Shown piece after piece: positions 8,772-17,166 of a stretch of DNA of 64,000 bases. Source of the DNA: Mycolicibacterium flavescens (GTDB taxonomy: Bacteria; Actinomycetota; Actinomycetes; Mycobacteriales; Mycobacteriaceae); NCBI RefSeq assembly GCF_001722335.1, contig NZ_MIHA01000001.1, forward strand, positions 124,001 to 188,000, written 5' to 3'. The position numbers were made by a program, and so were the translations under genes. The notes beneath the pieces are model-generated. The model searched no databases. It saw only the letters and a list, made by a program, of their open reading frames with translations, and was not told the origin of the DNA. Every line of letters starts with the position of its first letter. The stretch's first letter is position 1.

Positions 8772-9814
8772 GCGTCGTGCAGACCCGGGGACTGGGCAAG
8801 TCGTTCGACGGGCACACCGTGCTCGACCACATCGATCTCGACCTGCCCGCGGGCACCATCACCGCGGTGGTCGGGGCATCGGGATGCGGTAAGACCACGC
8901 TGCTGCGGCTGATCGCGGGCTTCGAATCCCCCGACGCCGGAACGGTGACCGTCGCGGGCCGCCAGGTCGCGAGCCGGCAGCACTCGGTGGCACCGCACCG
9001 GCGTGCGGTCGGCTACGTCGCCCAGGACGGCGCTTTGTTCCCGCATCTGACCGTCGGCCAGAACATCGCGTACGGGTTGGCGGGCTCACCCCGGCGGGCG
9101 GCGGTCCGCGCCCGGGTCGACGAGCTGCTCGAGACCGTCTCGCTGGATCCCTCCTACGCCACGCGCCGCCCGCATCAGCTGTCCGGGGGTCAGCAGCAGC
9201 GGGTCGCACTGGCCCGGGCGCTGGCCCGCCAGCCGGCCGTCATGCTGCTCGACGAGCCGTTCAGCGCGCTCGACACCGGGCTGCGGGCCGCCACCCGAAA
9301 AGCCGTGGCACACCTGCTCAGAGAGGCGGGGGTGACCTCGCTTCTGGTGACCCACGACCAGGAGGAGGCGCTGTCGATCGCCGACCAGGTGGCGGTCATG
9401 CGCGACGGGCGCTTCACCCAGCTCGGGCCGCCGCTGCAGGTGTACCGCCGTCCCAGCGACCACTTCACCGCGGCGTTTCTCGGCGACTGCATCACGCTGC
9501 CCTGCACGGTCACCGGCGGTATCGCCGACTGCGCGCTGGGACAGGTGCCGGTGGACGGCGTTTCGGCATCCGGCGCCGCGACACTACTGCTGCGACCCGA
9601 ACAACTGGTGGCGACAGTGGTCTCCGACGCCGAACGCCGCGACGCCACCGGCACCGTGCTGGCAGTCGAGTTTCTCGGTCACGACGTCCTGCTCACCATC
9701 GACCCGGACGGCGACACCGAGCCGATCGTCGTGCGCCAACACAGCCTCGACCCACCCGCGGTGAACGCCAAGGTGCACATCGACGTGGTGGGCAGCGGGG
9801 TCGTGCTGCCATGA
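8768..9814 (+). CDS. Iron ABC transporter ATP-binding protein
   Basis: A 348-residue ATPase with all expected motifs: Walker A GASGCGKTTLL, Q-loop YVAQDGALFP, signature LSGGQQQRVALARAL, Walker B VMLLDEPFSALD and H-loop VTHDQEEAL. A C-terminal TOBE-like domain (about 240-348) is typical of the FbpC/PotA class. The GTG start overlaps the permease stop and the TGA stop overlaps the next ATG (ATGA). The downstream ligase-carrier fusion is therefore translationally coupled to this transporter. Confidence 0.95.
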   Translation: MSVVQTRGLGKSFDGHTVLDHIDLDLPAGTITAVVGASGCGKTTLLRLIAGFESPDAGTVTVAGRQVASRQHSVAPHRRAVGYVAQDGALFPHLTVGQNIAYGLAGSPRRAAVRARVDELLETVSLDPSYATRRPHQLSGGQQQRVALARALARQPAVMLLDEPFSALDTGLRAATRKAVAHLLREAGVTSLLVTHDQEEALSIADQVAVMRDGRFTQLGPPLQVYRRPSDHFTAAFLGDCITLPCTVTGGIADCALGQVPVDGVSASGAATLLLRPEQLVATVVSDAERRDATGTVLAVEFLGHDVLLTIDPDGDTEPIVVRQHSLDPPAVNAKVHIDVVGSGVVLP

Positions 9815-12297
9815 ACCGGCTGCTCGACCATCTGCACCGGTCCGGCGAACGCATTGCGGTCCATACCGATTCGCAACACCTGTCCTACGTCGATCTGGCC
9901 GCGCGTGTGCAGACCGCGGCATCGACCTACGGCGACGGGCGTCGGCTGGTGCTGCTGGAGACCCGCAACGACGTCGCCACACTGGTGCACTACCTCGGGG
10001 CGCTGGCGGGCGGGCACGTCGTGCTGCCGGTACCCGCCGGGCGCGACCACACCGCGGTGCTGCAGACCTACGACCCCGACATCGCGGTCAGCGACGGCGA
10101 GGTGCACCACCGCCACGACACCGCGGCCCACCGGTTGCACCCCGACCTGGCGATGCTGCTGTCGACCTCGGGCAGCACCGGTTCCCCGAAGCTGGTCCGG
10201 CTCTCGTACACCAACCTGCTCAGCAACGCTCACGCCATCTCCGACTACCTGACCATCACCGAAAACGATGTCGCCGCAACCACTCTGCCGATGTCGTACT
10301 GCTACGGACTGTCCGTCGTCAACAGCCACCTCCTCAGCGGAGCCGGACTCCTGCTGACCGACCTGTCGGTGACCGACGAACGGTTCTGGGAGTCGTTCCG
10401 CCACCACCGTGCCACCTCGTTCGCCGGTGTTCCCTACACCTTCGAACTGCTCGAGCGGCTCGAGTTCGATCGACTCGACCTCCCCGACCTGCGCTACATC
10501 ACCCAGGCCGGCGGACGGATGGCACCCGAGCGGGTGCGCCGGTTCGCCGAATACGCCGACGCGGCCCGGTGGCAGCTGTTCGTGATGTACGGAGCCACCG
10601 AGGCGACAGCCCGGATGGCCTACCTGGCACCGGAACTCGCGCTGACACGCCCGGCCGCGATCGGAACACCCATCCCCGGCGGTGCGTTCACCGTCGACCC
10701 CCTGCCCGAGGGCACCGACGACACCGTCGGCGAACTGGTCTACCGCGGCCCGAACGTGATGCTGGGATACGCCCGCGGGCCGGCCGATCTGGCGCTGGGC
10801 AAGACCGTCGATGCCCTGCACACCGGCGACCTGGCGCGACGTGCCCCCGACGGCCTCTACGAAATCGTCGGACGCACCAGCAGATTCGTGAAGATGTACG
10901 GGCTGCGTATCGACCTGCAGCGGGTGGAAACCGCGTTGAGCGCGGCGGGGATCAGCGCATTCTGCGCCGACGCCGAGGACCGCCTGGTCGTCGCCGCCAG
11001 AACCCAAGAGGTCGGCGGCGTACAGCAGATCGCGGCCGAGGCCGCGGGGGTACCGGCGTCGGCGGTGTGCGCCGTCGCCGTCGACGAACTGCCGCTGCTG
11101 ACCTCCGGCAAGCCGGATTACCCGGCGGTGCGGGCGCTGGCCCGCGCGCCGTCGCAATCGTCGGCCACCACGGTGCGTGATCTGTTCGCCGATGTCCTGC
11201 AACTGGGCGCCACCGGTATCGACCCCGACGCCAGCTTCGTCGACCTCGGCGGCAACTCGCTGACCTACGTCACGACCTCGGTGCGCCTGGAGCGCGTACT
11301 GGGCCGGCTGCCCGCCGACTGGCCGCAGCGGCCGGTGCGCGACCTCGAGGCGATGGAGAAACCGGCGCGGTCGCGCCGATCCTGGGCCGCAACCATGGAA
11401 ACCAGTGTGGCGCTGCGGGCCGCGGCCATCGTGTTGATCGTCGGCTCGCACGCCGAACTGTTCGAGCTGTGGGGCGGCGCGCACATCCTGCTCGGTATCG
11501 CCGGCTACAACTTCGGCCGGTTCTGTCTGACCCGCCGCCCCCGCACCGACCGGGTTCGGCACCTGCGCAACACGATCGGCTGGATCGCGGTGCCGTCGGT
11601 GCTGTGGGTCGCTCTCACACTGCTGCTCACCGACCACTACACGTGGACGAACCTGCTGCTGGCCAACAAGATCCTCGGCCCGCACGACAGCATGACCGCG
11701 GGCCGGCTGTGGTTCGTCGAAGTGCTGGTGTGGACGCTGGTCGCGCTGGCGCTGGTGTTCTGGTCACCGGCGATGGACCGCGTTGAGCGACAACGTCCTT
11801 TCGCGCTCGCGGTGGTGTTCCTGGTGGTCGGGCTGGCGCTGCGCTACGACGCGCTGAGCCTCGACATGGGCCGCGACGCGTGGTTCACGATGTTGGCGTT
11901 CTGGTTCTTCGCGATCGGGTGGGCGGCGTCGAAGGCCACCACACCACTGCAGCGGGTGCTGTTGACCGCGGTACTCGCGGTGGCGCTGCACGGCTACTTC
12001 GACAGCCTCACCCGCGAACTGCTGGTGTTCGGCGGCCTGGCGCTGGTGATGTGGCTGCCCACGATCCGCTGTCCGGCCGCACTGACCGCGGCGGCCGGTG
12101 TGCTCGCCGAAGCATCGCTGTACACCTATCTGGTGCACTACCAGGTGTACGCGCTGTTCCCGGGTGACCCGTTGATCGGCGTGCTGGCCTCGCTGGCCGT
12201 CGGCATCCTGCTCACGCAGCTGGTGACCGTGGCGCGGCACCGCCTGCGCGTCCGGCGCACCGAGCGGCGCAGGACCCTCACTCCCGCTCCGCGATGA
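9811..12297 (+). CDS. Tripartite adenylation - carrier - membrane acyltransferase-like fusion protein
   Basis: An 828-residue fusion in three parts. Residues 1-440 are an ANL-superfamily AMP ligase: P-loop LLSTSGSTGSPKLVRLS at 117-133, then MYGATEATARMAY, HTGDLA, and a C-terminal lysine in LLTSGKPDY. Residues about 453-520 are a phosphopantetheine carrier with DLGGNSL, Ser483 being the expected attachment site. Residues about 530-815 hold around nine or ten membrane helices and end in YTYLVHYQVYALF, resembling acyltransferase-3-type proteins. The likely chemistry is activation of a carboxylic or amino acid, loading on its own carrier, and transfer to an acceptor at the membrane. It is coupled by ATGA to an IdeR-boxed iron importer, so a role in making or modifying an iron-binding or surface molecule is inferred. 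Substrate unknown. Confidence 0.85.
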   Translation: MNRLLDHLHRSGERIAVHTDSQHLSYVDLAARVQTAASTYGDGRRLVLLETRNDVATLVHYLGALAGGHVVLPVPAGRDHTAVLQTYDPDIAVSDGEVHHRHDTAAHRLHPDLAMLLSTSGSTGSPKLVRLSYTNLLSNAHAISDYLTITENDVAATTLPMSYCYGLSVVNSHLLSGAGLLLTDLSVTDERFWESFRHHRATSFAGVPYTFELLERLEFDRLDLPDLRYITQAGGRMAPERVRRFAEYADAARWQLFVMYGATEATARMAYLAPELALTRPAAIGTPIPGGAFTVDPLPEGTDDTVGELVYRGPNVMLGYARGPADLALGKTVDALHTGDLARRAPDGLYEIVGRTSRFVKMYGLRIDLQRVETALSAAGISAFCADAEDRLVVAARTQEVGGVQQIAAEAAGVPASAVCAVAVDELPLLTSGKPDYPAVRALARAPSQSSATTVRDLFADVLQLGATGIDPDASFVDLGGNSLTYVTTSVRLERVLGRLPADWPQRPVRDLEAMEKPARSRRSWAATMETSVALRAAAIVLIVGSHAELFELWGGAHILLGIAGYNFGRFCLTRRPRTDRVRHLRNTIGWIAVPSVLWVALTLLLTDHYTWTNLLLANKILGPHDSMTAGRLWFVEVLVWTLVALALVFWSPAMDRVERQRPFALAVVFLVVGLALRYDALSLDMGRDAWFTMLAFWFFAIGWAASKATTPLQRVLLTAVLAVALHGYFDSLTRELLVFGGLALVMWLPTIRCPAALTAAAGVLAEASLYTYLVHYQVYALFPGDPLIGVLASLAVGILLTQLVTVARHRLRVRRTERRRTLTPAPR

Positions 12298-13081
12298 GGC
12301 CTTCCTGGGCCACCGTCGCCGCGGTGACGCCGTCGGCGCGGATCAGCGCGCCGGTCACGACGCCTCGTCCCCTGGCGGCCGCCGGCGAGGTCGTCTCCAG
12401 CAGATTCCACTCGTCGGCGCGCACCGGGTGGTGAAACCAGATCGACGAATCGGTGGTGCCGCTGCGGTGGGTCCGCCCCGCCATCGAGTGCCCGTGCACC
12501 TGCAGCGCCGGATCGATCATGTAGACGTCGCAGACGTAGACCGCGACCAGCGTGTGCAGCGCGGCGTCCTCGGGTAGCGGTACCGTCGCGCGCCACCACA
12601 ACCGGCGCACGAACTGACCCGACGACTCGTCGTCGGCGATGCGGATGTCGAGTTCGGCCAGCGGCATCGACGGCGCCGGACCGGCGGGCCCGGTCTGTGG
12701 CAGCGACTCCGGTTTCGGCTCGGCGACGGCCCGCCGTCCGTGCTCGGGTCCGCGGGCCGGCGTCGCGAACGACACGGTGGCCGCGGTCAGTAACCGGTCC
12801 TGCTGGTGCGACTCGATGCGCCGCGCCGACGACGTGCGCCCGTCGAAGATCCGTGTGACGATGTAGTCGACGTCGTCGCCCGCTTCGCCGCCGCGCAGGA
12901 ACTGCAGGTGCATGTTGGTGGGCATCCGGTCGGGTTCGACGCTGCGCCATGCTGCGGCCAGGCTCTGGGCCATGAACTGCCCGCCGTAGGCCCGTTTTCC
13001 CGCCGGGCCGCTGGCCGGACCGACCCACCGATCCGCGGCCGCGCCGGGACGCACGTCCAGAAGCGTGAGCAGCACGCTCAC
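12278..13081 (-). CDS. Acyl-CoA thioesterase II (TesB-like)
   Basis: A 267-residue double-hotdog thioesterase of the TesB class, which hydrolyses acyl-CoA to free acid. Family segments include RAYGGQFMAQSLAAAWRSV, MHLQFLRGGEAGDDVDYIV and the C-terminal SGTTDSSIWFHHPVRADEWNL. Its 3' end overlaps the convergent ligase fusion by 20 bases. Its start overlaps the upstream CoA-transferase stop by four bases, so those two form a small operon acting on CoA esters. The alternative of a palmitoyl- or medium-chain-specific thioesterase cannot be resolved. Confidence 0.9.
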   Translation of the reverse strand: MSVLLTLLDVRPGAAADRWVGPASGPAGKRAYGGQFMAQSLAAAWRSVEPDRMPTNMHLQFLRGGEAGDDVDYIVTRIFDGRTSSARRIESHQQDRLLTAATVSFATPARGPEHGRRAVAEPKPESLPQTGPAGPAPSMPLAELDIRIADDESSGQFVRRLWWRATVPLPEDAALHTLVAVYVCDVYMIDPALQVHGHSMAGRTHRSGTTDSSIWFHHPVRADEWNLLETTSPAAARGRGVVTGALIRADGVTAATVAQEGLIAERE

Positions 13082-14307
13082 AAGGGCAGTCCCGTCGCCA
13101 CGGTGCCGGCCCGGACCAACGCGTCGACCTGTTCACCGGACAATCCGAGCCAGTCGCCCAACACACCCGCGGTGTCATCACCGAGCGCCGGCGCGGCGAC
13201 GGCCGGCGGGTACTGCCCGGCGATCGAGATCGGCAGTCCGGGAGCGAGATACGTACCGATCCGCGGTTGCTCCAACGTGCTGAACAACGGGTTGTCGGTC
13301 ACCTTCGGCGCGACGGCAGCCTCGGCGAATGAGCGATAGCGCTCCCACAGCACCGACGACGACGACAGCGCCGCCGTGATCTCGTCTGCGGTGTGGGCGC
13401 TGAACCATTCACCGAACAAGCCGGACAGCGCCTCGCGGTGCTCGTACCGCTGCCCCTCGTCGGTGAAATCGGCATTGAGCGACTCCGCGAGCGCGGCAAC
13501 GGCTTTCGTCGTACCGGTCAGCTCGGCCAGGTCACCGAAGTGCCGGCCCGTCAGCGCGACCACCATGAACGCGGCCCCGTCGCTGCTGACGAAGTCCTGA
13601 CCGTACTGGCCGTACACCGAGTTGCCGATGCGTTCGCGGGCGGTGCCGTTGACCATCACCTCGGTGAAGAACCCGAGATTGCCGGCGGTGGCCAGCGCGA
13701 CGTTCTCCAGGGGGATGGCGATCCGTTGGCCTTCACCGGTCGTATCGCGGTGCCGCAGCGCGGTCACCACCGCCAGCGCGGTGTAGATCCCGCAGGACAC
13801 GTCCCAGGCCGGCAGCACGTGGTTCACCGGTGCCGCGAGTTCAGCCGGTCCGGTCACCATCGGGAAGCCGACCCCGGCGTTCACGGTGTAGTCCACGCCG
13901 GTGCCGCCGTCGGCGCGTCCTGATACCTCGACGTGGATCAGGTCGGGCCGCATCTCGCGCAGCGTGTCGTACGAATGCCATTGCCGTCCCGCGACATTGG
14001 TGATCAGCACACCGCTGCCGGCGATCAGCCGCTGGACGAGCGCCTGTCCCTGCTCCGACCGCATGTCCGCGGCCACCGACCGCTTCCCCTTGTTCAGGCC
14101 CGCCCAGTAGATGCTTTCGCCGCCGTCGGTGACCGGCCAGCGGCGGTAGTCGGCGGCACCGCCGATCGGGTCGACGCGCGTCACCTCCGCGCCCAGCTGC
14201 GCCAGCGTCATCCCGGCCAGCGGTACGGCGACGAAGCTGGAGATTTCCACGATGCGCACACCGGCCAGTGGGCGGGCCGGGCTGGGTGTCTCGGTCGTCG
14301 GGGTCAT
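13078..14307 (-). CDS. CaiB/BaiF family (class III) CoA-transferase
   Basis: A 409-residue class III CoA-transferase. The N-terminus PLAGVRIVEISSFVAVPLAGMTLAQLGAEV and the following VDPIGGAADYRRWP and WAGLNKGKRSV are strong family signatures. The DYTVNAGVGFPMVTG segment is where the catalytic aspartate is expected (the Asp before YTVNAG). The family also includes alpha-methylacyl-CoA racemases, but this one lacks a decisive racemase feature that I can see. It is co-transcribed with tesB through a four-base overlap. Confidence 0.9.
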   Translation of the reverse strand: MTPTTETPSPARPLAGVRIVEISSFVAVPLAGMTLAQLGAEVTRVDPIGGAADYRRWPVTDGGESIYWAGLNKGKRSVAADMRSEQGQALVQRLIAGSGVLITNVAGRQWHSYDTLREMRPDLIHVEVSGRADGGTGVDYTVNAGVGFPMVTGPAELAAPVNHVLPAWDVSCGIYTALAVVTALRHRDTTGEGQRIAIPLENVALATAGNLGFFTEVMVNGTARERIGNSVYGQYGQDFVSSDGAAFMVVALTGRHFGDLAELTGTTKAVAALAESLNADFTDEGQRYEHREALSGLFGEWFSAHTADEITAALSSSSVLWERYRSFAEAAVAPKVTDNPLFSTLEQPRIGTYLAPGLPISIAGQYPPAVAAPALGDDTAGVLGDWLGLSGEQVDALVRAGTVATGLPL

Positions 14308-14353
14308 CGCGCACAGTCTAAGCAGCCAGGTTCGCGGGCCGAACGGCCGTGCT

Positions 14354-15127
14354 TCACACCAGTTCGATGGCCTCGGCGATCGACGGCAGCACCCGGCTGG
14401 CCCGGAACGGGTAACGTTCCACGTCCTCCACGCTCGTCGACCCGGTCAGCACCAGGATCGTCTCAAGGCCCGCCTCGATGCCGGCGACGATGTCGGTGTC
14501 CATCCGGTCGCCCACCATGATCGTGCTCTCGGAGTGGGCCTCGATGCGGTTGAGCGCGCTGCGGAACATCATCGGGTTCGGCTTGCCGACGAAGTAGGGT
14601 TCTCGTCCGGTGGCCTTGGTGATCATCGCGGCGACCGACCCGGTGGCCGGCAGCGGACCTTCCGCGGACGGCCCCGTGACGTCGGGGTTGGTGGCGATGA
14701 ACCGGGCGCCGCCGAGGATCAACCGGATGGCCTTGGTGATCGCCTCGAAGGAATAGGTGCGGGTTTCGCCGAGCACGACGAAGTCCGGTTCGATGTCGGT
14801 CAGCGTGTAGCCCGCCTCGTGCAGCGCGGTGGTCAGCCCGGCCTCACCGATCACGTAGGCCGACCCGCCGGGCAACTGGTCGCCGAGGAACGCCGCGGTC
14901 GCCAACGCCGACGTCCAGATCGACTCCTCCGGCACCGACAGACCGGACCGGCGCAGACGGGCCGACAGGTCGCGCGGCGTGAAGATCGAGTTGTTGGTCA
15001 GCACCAGGAACGGCCGCTGCAGTTCGGCAAGGCGCTGCAGGAAGTCCGCGGCGCCGGGCAGCGCGTGTTCCTCGCGGACGAGCACGCCGTCCATGTCGGT
15101 GAGCCAGCACTTCGGTGTGTCGCGCAC
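14354..15127 (-). CDS. HAD-superfamily IIA hydrolase (NagD-like phosphatase)
   Basis: A 257-residue HAD phosphatase of subclass IIA. Motif I is WLTDMDGVLV near residue 11 with both aspartates; motif II is LVLTNNS; motif III lies at VGKPNPMMF; motif IV is MVGDRMDTDIVAG. The cap between motifs II and III is of the NagD/p-nitrophenyl-phosphatase type. The physiological substrate is unknown; relatives act on nucleotide monophosphates, phosphoglycolate or glycerol phosphate. It is probably a single-gene unit. Confidence 0.92.
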   Translation of the reverse strand: MRDTPKCWLTDMDGVLVREEHALPGAADFLQRLAELQRPFLVLTNNSIFTPRDLSARLRRSGLSVPEESIWTSALATAAFLGDQLPGGSAYVIGEAGLTTALHEAGYTLTDIEPDFVVLGETRTYSFEAITKAIRLILGGARFIATNPDVTGPSAEGPLPATGSVAAMITKATGREPYFVGKPNPMMFRSALNRIEAHSESTIMVGDRMDTDIVAGIEAGLETILVLTGSTSVEDVERYPFRASRVLPSIAEAIELV

Positions 15128-15139
15128 CCGTCCAGTCTG

Positions 15140-15484
15140 TCAGTTCATCGGCATGTCCGGCATCTCTACGCTGCAGCGGGCCCGGAAGTCGGCCGCCGCC
15201 TGCCGGACCGCGCGTAGTTCGTCACGGACGCGGGGATTGGCATCCATGTAGGCCTGGATCTCAGCCGTCATCTGCTCCCGCGACTTGCCCTTGAGCCCGG
15301 TGAAGAACGCGTTCACCTCCGGATGGGTGAACAGGTACGACGAAGTGCCTGCCGACACACCCGCCATCACCCCCGCGAGGTCGGCGGCCGTGCAGTTCGG
15401 CGGATCGGCGGCGGCGGTTCCGGCAGCGCCGAACAGAGCCGCAGCGACTACCGCGGCCGCCCCAAATACCCTCGGTGACAACAT
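15140..15484 (-). CDS. Secreted hemophore-related small protein (second copy in the window)
   Basis: A 114-residue exported protein with a signal peptide cleaved near GTAAADPP. The mature part, with NCTAADLAGVMAGV, YLFTHPEVNAFF and AYMDANPRVRDELRAVRQ and ending in a second cysteine (FRARCSVEM), matches the layout of the protein at 5591-5953 and of the mycobacterial hemophore-related family. The two share the C-T-A-x-x-L-A start and the H-P-x-x-N turn. Heme binding is inferred only. No IdeR-like box was seen in front of this copy. Confidence 0.78.
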   Translation of the reverse strand: MLSPRVFGAAAVVAAALFGAAGTAAADPPNCTAADLAGVMAGVSAGTSSYLFTHPEVNAFFTGLKGKSREQMTAEIQAYMDANPRVRDELRAVRQAAADFRARCSVEMPDMPMN

Positions 15485-15525
15485 TTTCGGACTCCTTGCT
15501 CGATGTGACGGACGGCGTAGGAAGC

Positions 15526-15837
15526 TCAGCGGGGACCTATGCCGCCACCGCCGCCACCGCCGGGGCGGCCAGGGCGACCGATGTCAATGCCGGGTGGCCC
15601 GGGATCGACGATGATGTCGAGTCCCCAGTCGTCGCTGCAGTACCAGGGGTCGGGACAATAGCCCGGATAGGCGGGGCCGGCCTGTGGGGCGTCGGGGCCG
15701 CCACCGCGAACCGACCCCTGGGCGCACACCGTGGCAGCGCCGGCGTTCGTGCAATCCGCGGACGCGACGGGCGCGAGTCCGATCGGCACCAGTGCCACAG
15801 ACAGACCCGTCAACACCCAGCGGTATAGCCGTTTCAT
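15526..15837 (-). CDS. Small secreted Gly/Pro-rich protein, function unknown
   Basis: A 103-residue exported protein. The ATG at 15835-15837 is preferred over one 21 bases upstream because GAGGAGGGAG lies about eight bases before it. A signal peptide runs to ASA, just before the first cysteine. The mature part has four cysteines (DCTNAG, TVCAQG, GYCPD, WYCSDDW), a proline/glycine-rich tail with a run of glycines, and no known domain. Similar small cysteine-containing secreted proteins are common in mycobacteria. I do not recognise a function. Confidence 0.7.
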   Translation of the reverse strand: MKRLYRWVLTGLSVALVPIGLAPVASADCTNAGAATVCAQGSVRGGGPDAPQAGPAYPGYCPDPWYCSDDWGLDIIVDPGPPGIDIGRPGRPGGGGGGGIGPR

Positions 15838-16181
15838 CGTCGACTCCCTCCTCGACAATGCGACGGATCACCGCAATGCGATTGCTGACAGGTACCGGCA
15901 GCGTAAATCTGCGAACCGGGAAGCGACGCGAATTGGACATTTCCGTTCGATAATTCGGCCTCACCACCATTCGCATACCGGATAGATCGACTACCTAAAA
16001 TGGATTTGTTTGAAAACGCACGAGGTGACGGTCGAACGAAGGTTTTCCTCGCCTAACAGGCGCCGTCGACCCGCGCGGGACGTCGCGGTAGTTGGCGCAG
16101 TGTGTTCGGTAAACGAAATGGCTTCCGTCTCCAACGGTCGGTGCTACTGTCCCGGCACGCCGGCTGAACGGAGGGGTGTCC
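15838..16181. other. Intergenic region, divergent promoters, no gene seen
   Basis: This 344-base stretch separates the small secreted protein (minus strand) from the DyP peroxidase cluster (plus strand). It is less GC-rich than its surroundings around 15930-16040 and should hold both promoters. I see no convincing coding frame, no IdeR box and no copy of the GAAC-N9-GTT element. GGAGGGG at 16170-16176 is the ribosome site of the next gene. Confidence 0.6.
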
Positions 16182-16739
16182 ATGGCACCGAACGATCAAT
16201 GGACGCGTCCGGCCGCAATGGCAATTCCCGAGGAGGGATATCTGGAATTCGAGCGCGGCCGCTACGGACCGGTGTTTCCCAGGACACCAGCCTGCTACGG
16301 CTTCTCGATCATCGCCAAGGTGAAGGACGGCCGCGAAGAAGCGGTACGCGCATACGGAAAACAGATCGAGGAGGCGATCGCCGCCAGCCCCGACGTGCTC
16401 GCTCCGCTGCGCCTGCACTACCTGCGCTGGGTGCTGTTCGACGTGGGCTCCGGGCTGCACTTCCAATATCAGGGCATCTTCGACACCGACTTCGACAAAT
16501 ACACCGAAGACGCCGTTCGACTGTTCGGCCAGACGGGTATCACCACGGTGTTCACCAATCTCGAGGGCTTCCCGGACGATTGGCGGGAGAACCCCGACGC
16601 GTTCGTGAAGTTCGTTCGCGAGCACCATGTGCCGAGCTTTCTGGAGTACGGCGAATACCCGTACGTCACCGCCGACGAGATCAAGAAGGCATTGCGGTTG
16701 AAGGCGGCCTTCTCGGACATGCTCGACCAGATGCAGTGA
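16182..16739 (+). CDS. Conserved hypothetical protein, first gene of the DyP peroxidase cluster
   Basis: A protein of about 185 residues that I cannot assign to a family. The ATG at 16182 is chosen over the GTG six bases upstream because GGAGGGG is well spaced from it. It has no signal peptide or membrane segment. Central alpha/beta stretches such as CYGFSIIAKVKDGREEAVRAYG and LHYLRWVLFDVGSGLHFQYQG look like a ferredoxin-like alpha-beta barrel half, the kind of fold shared by DyP and chlorite-dismutase-like proteins. That resemblance is only a visual judgement. It is followed by an NTF2-like gene and the DyP peroxidase, so it probably works with them. Confidence 0.75.
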   Translation: MAPNDQWTRPAAMAIPEEGYLEFERGRYGPVFPRTPACYGFSIIAKVKDGREEAVRAYGKQIEEAIAASPDVLAPLRLHYLRWVLFDVGSGLHFQYQGIFDTDFDKYTEDAVRLFGQTGITTVFTNLEGFPDDWRENPDAFVKFVREHHVPSFLEYGEYPYVTADEIKKALRLKAAFSDMLDQMQ

Positions 16740-16749
16740 CGGACCGACG

Positions 16750-17166
16750 GTGAACACCTCGGACGCCGAAGCGGTCCTAGCCACTGTGCTCCGGTACATC
16801 GCAGGCTTCAACCGCGGTGACATCGACGCGATGGCAGAGGCTTTCGACCCGTCGGGGGTGATCCTCGACGGGATGCCACCGCATGTCTGGCTGGGGCCGT
16901 CGGCCTCGCAGGACTGGTACCGAGATGTCGCATCGGAATCGGCGCACACGGGTGCCTCGGAATACCAAGTCAGCCTCGGTGATTCTCTGCACAGTTCCGT
17001 CAGCGGCGATCACGCCTATATCGTTCTGCCGGCTTCGATGACCTTCACTCTCCGTGGGACGCCGGTCACACAGCTCGGTGCATTCTTCACCGCGGCGCTT
17101 CGTCGCCTCGACGGCGAGTGGCGGATCTCCGCCTGGGCGTGGACCAAAGGGCGGCGGGCAGCGTGA
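16750..17166 (+). CDS. NTF2-like / SnoaL-like protein
   Basis: A 138-residue single-domain protein with the NTF2 fold pattern: an N-terminal helix VLRYIAGFNRGDIDAMAEAF, a pocket segment with VILDGMPPHVWLG, and the final strands GAFFTAALRRLDGEWRISAWAWTKG. The family includes small isomerases, dehydratases and ligand-binding proteins, so function is open. It starts at a GTG ten bases after the previous gene and overlaps the DyP gene by four bases (GTGA), which indicates translational coupling to the peroxidase. Confidence 0.82.
   Translation: MNTSDAEAVLATVLRYIAGFNRGDIDAMAEAFDPSGVILDGMPPHVWLGPSASQDWYRDVASESAHTGASEYQVSLGDSLHSSVSGDHAYIVLPASMTFTLRGTPVTQLGAFFTAALRRLDGEWRISAWAWTKGRRAA

Noticed and set aside
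15970..16050. A TAAAATGGATTTGTTTG stretch resembling the GAAC-N9-GTT element
   Set aside because: Lacks the invariant GAAC/GTTC half and the spacer pattern; no P450-regulon gene follows.
16040..16070. A TTTTCCTCGCCTAAC segment as a second IdeR box before the DyP cluster
   Set aside because: Too few matches to the 19-bp consensus, with no good left half-site.
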